Part shown: positions 60,636 through 64,000 of the stretch, in pieces
How positions within the stretch are numbered: the first letter of the stretch is position 1
Layout: each line of letters opens with the position of its first letter
Source: Escarpia spicata
Lineage: Eukaryota; Annelida; Polychaeta; Sabellida; Siboglinidae
Length of the DNA stretch: 64,000 nucleotides
Direction of reading: 5' to 3'
NCBI GenBank assembly: GCA_963995525.1
Contig: OZ023207.1
Span: 2,495,344-2,559,343 of the forward strand
The notes under the pieces: model-generated
The model's database searches: none
Seen by the model: the letters and a program-made list of their open reading frames with translations, nothing else
Told to the model about the DNA's origin: nothing
Position numbers and translations under genes: made by a program

Positions 60636-60761
60636 TGAATGCATAGTAGTCGGAATACCACCAATTGTGATAAATTGACCCAACAAATCACCAGCTAGTG
60701 GGCTTGGTCGAGATTGTGGTAAGGTAGACACCAGAGTTGCTGATGTAATCCCAATGTTAAC

Positions 60762-61808
60762 CTAGCTAATTGTCAACGTTATACAGAAATGAACCAGATA
60801 ATCATGGAAAAGATACATTTGAATAAAGTCTCCCAACTCCATGGTTTGAGATATATCAAAGTCCCATATATCTTTAACAAGTTTCAAAAGAAGTAATCCG
60901 GATATATTTTTGAATGCCAAGGATTTCCAATGGCCCATCCTCTGGATTTGGGAGTCGGAATATCCCTTAGCTGAAGCGTATGTTTCTGCCCCGATTCGAA
61001 AACTGTGAGATTTTATATTTTGATTATGGAAAGATGACCACGCTAACGAGAAAGATAGCCAAGAATTCAGCTGATGAGGGGTGATTGGTGACATATCTGG
61101 GTCACAGAATAGTGGGCCTGAAGCATGACCCCTTTGAGAGATGTACTCAGATAAAGCCGCCACTGGGCAGTACCTAGTCCGTGAGCGTGGAATTGAGATG
61201 GAAATGTGTGATCTAAATTGGTGTTTTGCCTGTTGAAAAACTATCACTAGGGAGTCCGAAAGAATTGATACCTGGGATATGTTTATGTTATTCTGAGATT
61301 TAGTGACTTCACCGATGCGAAGGAAACCATGAAACATTAGCAGGTAGATAGCTCGAACTAGGCAAGCATAATAAGGTGCCTGAGTCACGTGACCTGAGGA
61401 ATCATAAAGTGCATGTAGAATAGGTAAGGTAATCGGGGGCCTAGTATCAAATTTTGACAACTGTTTGTGAGCCCCTAGAAGTATGCGTCTGATTAAAAAA
61501 TTACCAGTGGGATCTGGGAACTGGAATAATTTGTGAAAAAATGCAATTGCTGACATACGAGAAGTGACTGAGGCTGGTGACAATCCTGTACTGAGGAGAT
61601 GGGCAATAAAATTACCAATTAAGGGAACAGAGGCAGGAAACCAAGATTCTCCTGGAAAAGTAGTTACAGCGAAGTCGTGCAACTGGGTTACCGCTTGTGA
61701 ATATATCCTATGGGTGGAAGGAGCCAACGATGCTGCAATGAAGCCACCTGCTGTGTTCACCAGGGAAGATAGTCTGTTGGTAAGCAGTTCGGCTGGTGGT
61801 TGAGCCAA
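60762..61808 (-). pseudogene. Tyrosine recombinase (YR), frameshifted at the active site
   Basis: The 348-codon frame has an N-terminal core-binding region (STHRIYSQAVTQL, FIAHLLSTGLSPASV). The catalytic region has GFLRIGEV (Arg I), SHSFRIGAET (His-x-x-Arg) and MGHWKSLAF (His/Trp and the WKS..F pattern). The nucleophilic Tyr should follow AFK. Here a run of five T (60907-60911 on the plus strand) puts it in the neighbouring frame, where a Tyr-Ile-Arg and a stop near 60874 follow. One missing base explains this. The last ~60 codons of the long frame are therefore off-frame. The frame overlaps the RNase H end by about 50 nt in the -1 phase and has no ATG near its start. Confidence 0.88.
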
Positions 61809-62310
61809 GGAGCCTCCTTGTGTGCAGAATCATTCTGGAAACGAGATAGGGCATCGGCAATAATGTTAGTTTTTCCAGGCACATGTTTAGATGCAAACTG
61901 GATGTCGTATCTCATACAAGCTACAACGAGTTCCCGAGTCAGGTTCATGATATTTACATTTTTGGACGTCTGTGAATTAATGATGGAAACCACACTCATG
62001 TTGTCACACATAAACAGTATGTGTGAGTTTGCAAGAAGTGTGGCCCACACACGGACAGCTAGAACAATGGGTAATAGTTCCTTGATAGCAATGTTAACAT
62101 GAGCCCATGATGTGGGGAAAGAACCCTGGAACCACCGGCCACCCAAAACTGCTGCAAACCCAAACCCACTGGCATCAGAATACAACCGAATACAGTTGGA
62201 TGAAGTCCAAGTATTAGGCAGACAGAGAGAGATGCCATTGAAGTTGTCGAGAAACAACTTCCATGCAGCCAGATCTTTCCTAGATTCTTGGTTAATACGA
62301 ATCGTGGTAT
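61757..62310 (-). CDS. RNase H domain
   Basis: It reads RLYSDASGFGFAAVLGGRW (first Asp), then AIKELLPIVLAVRVW (Glu), FMCDNMSVVSIIN (second Asp) and NIIADALSRF (final Asp). This is the RNase H type of DIRS-like elements. It is continuous with an upstream segment near 62260-62305 (ESRKDLAAW) joining to the RT through a frameshift. Confidence 0.9.
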
Positions 62311-63100
62311 TTTCCCTGGATGCCTCGTGTTAAGTCATGGATTCTTCTGAGAAACGTTCTACCGGTCACGACTGTTCGGCATGCGAAACACAAAGTGCCA
62401 AGAAGAGAACGGATGTCGTGTAAAGAAGCTTTCTTCCGACGATAAAGTGAATTTATCTTATGCCGTGCATCGATCAACTTATCCTGCGGCTAGCGCAAGT
62501 GCATAGCAATCGTATCAACCTCGATACCATGTAAAGTCACCACTGATGCAGGCAGCACAGTTTTGTTGGAATTAACAGGAATGTGAAGAGAAGTAGCTAA
62601 TGCCAGGAAGGACTGAAGACCCCTAGTGCACTGGGTAGACTGAGCAGGTCCGAACAAAATAAAGTCATCTAAGATATGAGACAGGTACTCCACAAGGAAA
62701 TTAGTCAAAAGAATCCACTGCAAAGCGTGGGCAAAACGTTCAAATGTTTGGCATGAAGTGCTGCAACCCTTTGGTAGACATTTATCAAAATAATATTTAC
62801 TTTGCCATGTCATGCCGAGGAGTCTGTGATCGGCAGGGTGAATAGGGATAATACAAAATGCTTCTTGAATGTCTGCTTTAGCAACAAGGCAGCCTTGTCC
62901 AATCTCTCGGATTATCATGACACAGTCATCTAGAAATTCATAATGTACTTCTGAGTGTACTTTTGCTATGTGGGAATTGACACTGTTCCCTTTAGGAAAA
63001 CTTAAGTCGTGAATTAGTCAAAATTGGCCTGGTGCCTTCTTGTCTACCACACCGAGAGGCGACAGCACTAGACCTACTGGTGAAGGTGTTGAGAAAGGAC
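62292..63100 (-). pseudogene. Reverse transcriptase of the DIRS/Ngaro-like element
   Basis: From the N-terminal side: VGRIAGPFSTPSP, LSPLGVVDKK, then a stop and frame change. After that come GCLVAKADIQEAFCIIPIHP (first catalytic Asp), LPKGCSTSCQTFERFA, SHILDDFILFG (catalytic DD, with Ile where Tyr is usual) and GIEVDT. After an in-frame TAG (62487-62489) come DIRSLLGTLCFACR and RTFLRRIHDL. At least one stop and two frameshifts inactivate it. Confidence 0.88.
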
Positions 63101-63965
63101 CTGCTATTCTGCCCACTGATACTTCTTGTGCTAGTTTAGTGGTGACAAACTGGTGGTGCTTTATGGCTGAAGGATGATTGACATACTGATTATTCTGGGA
63201 ACTGCATGTGATGGTTGATGGGATGCGAAAACCGAAGGAAAACCCATGGATTAATCGGTTTCGCTTAACCCTTTCGTACCCGACTAGGTACATTGCCAGC
63301 CTGTGGGGTAGGACTGGAGTTGGGAGGCTTCTGGGAAGATCTCTTGACAGAATAACAGTTGATTTTGGCGTGTCCTTTTCTGCCACAGACACTGCAGGCA
63401 TGCCTGTAGCGGCAATGCCTGTTGGCACATTTGCCATTACTGTTCCAAGCGAAGCATACACCCGAGCCTGCCGGTCCTGATTGCCGGCGGTTCCGGCGAA
63501 AAGGCCGGTGCGAACGGGGTGCAGCCAGTGGGGATGCGTCACCATGGACGGCGTCCAAGGCTAAATCCCAGTTCGTGGTCTGCCACGGCAATGACGGCAA
63601 CAAAGCATGGACACGCCGAAACTTCTCATCGTAGGTGTGCGCCATGTCATCCCACCGTGACGTTTCTGCATGTCCATGATTCGCATCATGTATGTCAACA
63701 TTGTTGGTGCCTCTGCAGGGTAGCGTTCTACGTACACACAGGCATACGTATTGAATGCACGCAGCCAGTGTGCAATGTTGGTGATTGGTGTCACCCTGCC
63801 TGGCGTCATACGTGGATGTGGCAGCTGACTGAGCGGGTCGAGGGACCAGGAGACTGTTGGCTCAGAAGCTGTTGCCAATGATCCCAGCTCGATGAACTGG
63901 TGGGCCCAGATCATCGCTTTGATCTTGGGGTCCAACGTAGCCCCCAAAATCAAAAAGGGAGTCAT
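63100..63965 (-). pseudogene. Gag-like region with zinc knuckles
   Basis: Three overlapping frames are needed. One has ILGATLDPKIKAMIWAHQF, then WLRAFNTYACVYVERYP and MDMQKRHGGMTW. Next come EKFRRVHALLP and WDLALDAVHGD, then CFAWNSNGKCANRHC followed by CSVCGRKGHAKINC. The last is a CX2CX4HX4C zinc knuckle and the former a CCCH-like finger, both typical of nucleic-acid-binding Gag proteins. The N-terminus probably continues beyond 64000. Confidence 0.75.
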
Positions 63966-64000
63966 GGCTGACTCACCTTGTCTAGGCCCGAACTGGGTCG

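Larger units (their letters stand above)
59641..64000 (-). mobile_element. DIRS/Ngaro-like tyrosine-recombinase retrotransposon, 5' end outside the window
   Basis: On the minus strand the order is gag with zinc knuckles, RT, RNase H, then tyrosine recombinase, the DIRS-order arrangement without a DDE integrase. The region downstream (59641-60760) would be the terminal/internal complementary repeat region. It has a 104-bp direct duplication (60428-60635), repeated CCGGCC-AAAGCTGAA words and an inverted pair GGCAATGCCC...GGGCATTGCC at 59698-59766. Several stops and frameshifts show it is not intact. Confidence 0.85.

Overview
This window is animal nuclear DNA with no bacterial gene organisation. 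It holds non-LTR retrotransposons of several lineages, a DIRS/Ngaro-type tyrosine-recombinase retrotransposon, a hAT fragment, a short-TIR DNA transposon family, about 20 tandem arrays and two spliced exons of an LDL-receptor-type (YWTD) gene. CR1 elements with an SGNH/esterase ORF1, a PHD-finger CR1-like element and DIRS/Ngaro elements together fit an invertebrate such as a mollusc, amphioxus or similar marine animal. I cannot fix the phylum from sequence alone. Tandem repeats make up roughly 24 kb of the 64 kb (my own sum of array lengths).

Layout. 1-10 kb: 106-bp and 15-bp arrays, a 1.43-kb palindrome carrying two inverted tRNA-like sequences, then a 108-bp and a 48-bp array. 10-20 kb: decayed LINE fragments (endonuclease, RT, C-terminal tails), a 24-bp array, TG/GT tracts, a 177-bp triplicate and a 65-bp array that contains the tip of the short-TIR transposon. 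20-24.6 kb: a minus-strand CR1-like element with a signal-like N-terminus, a 2A-like motif, a PHD finger, an endonuclease and an RT, internally deleted. 25.8-28.6 kb: an L2/Jockey-like RT split by a hAT remnant. 29.6-48.1 kb: one nest. A plus-strand CR1 copy is interrupted by a 5'-truncated LINE ('LINE-B'), whose body is inflated by four independent minisatellites. The 3' part of the same CR1 is interrupted by a 6.1-kb transposon with perfect 12-bp TIRs and a CATA target duplication, itself carrying a 68-copy 50-bp array. 48.7-49.6 kb: two YWTD exons of the only recognisable host gene. 50.7-57.8 kb: a 36-bp array split by a young minus-strand CR1 with an intact 965-codon ORF2. 57.9-59.4 kb: 98-bp and 80-bp arrays, the first containing a 104-bp CR1 3'-end insertion. 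59.6-64 kb: a minus-strand DIRS/Ngaro-like retrotransposon running off the window.

How the parts relate. Several arrays are demonstrably seeded from unique transposon sequence: endonuclease, RT, C-terminal domain, or a transposon-flank junction. Transposons in turn landed inside older arrays. The most notable single signals are a canonical -1 frameshift heptamer at the CR1 ORF1/ORF2 overlap, the short-TIR transposon family with dispersed GTCACACACGTAAC motifs, its tip amplified as a satellite, and the inverted tRNA pair in a long palindrome.
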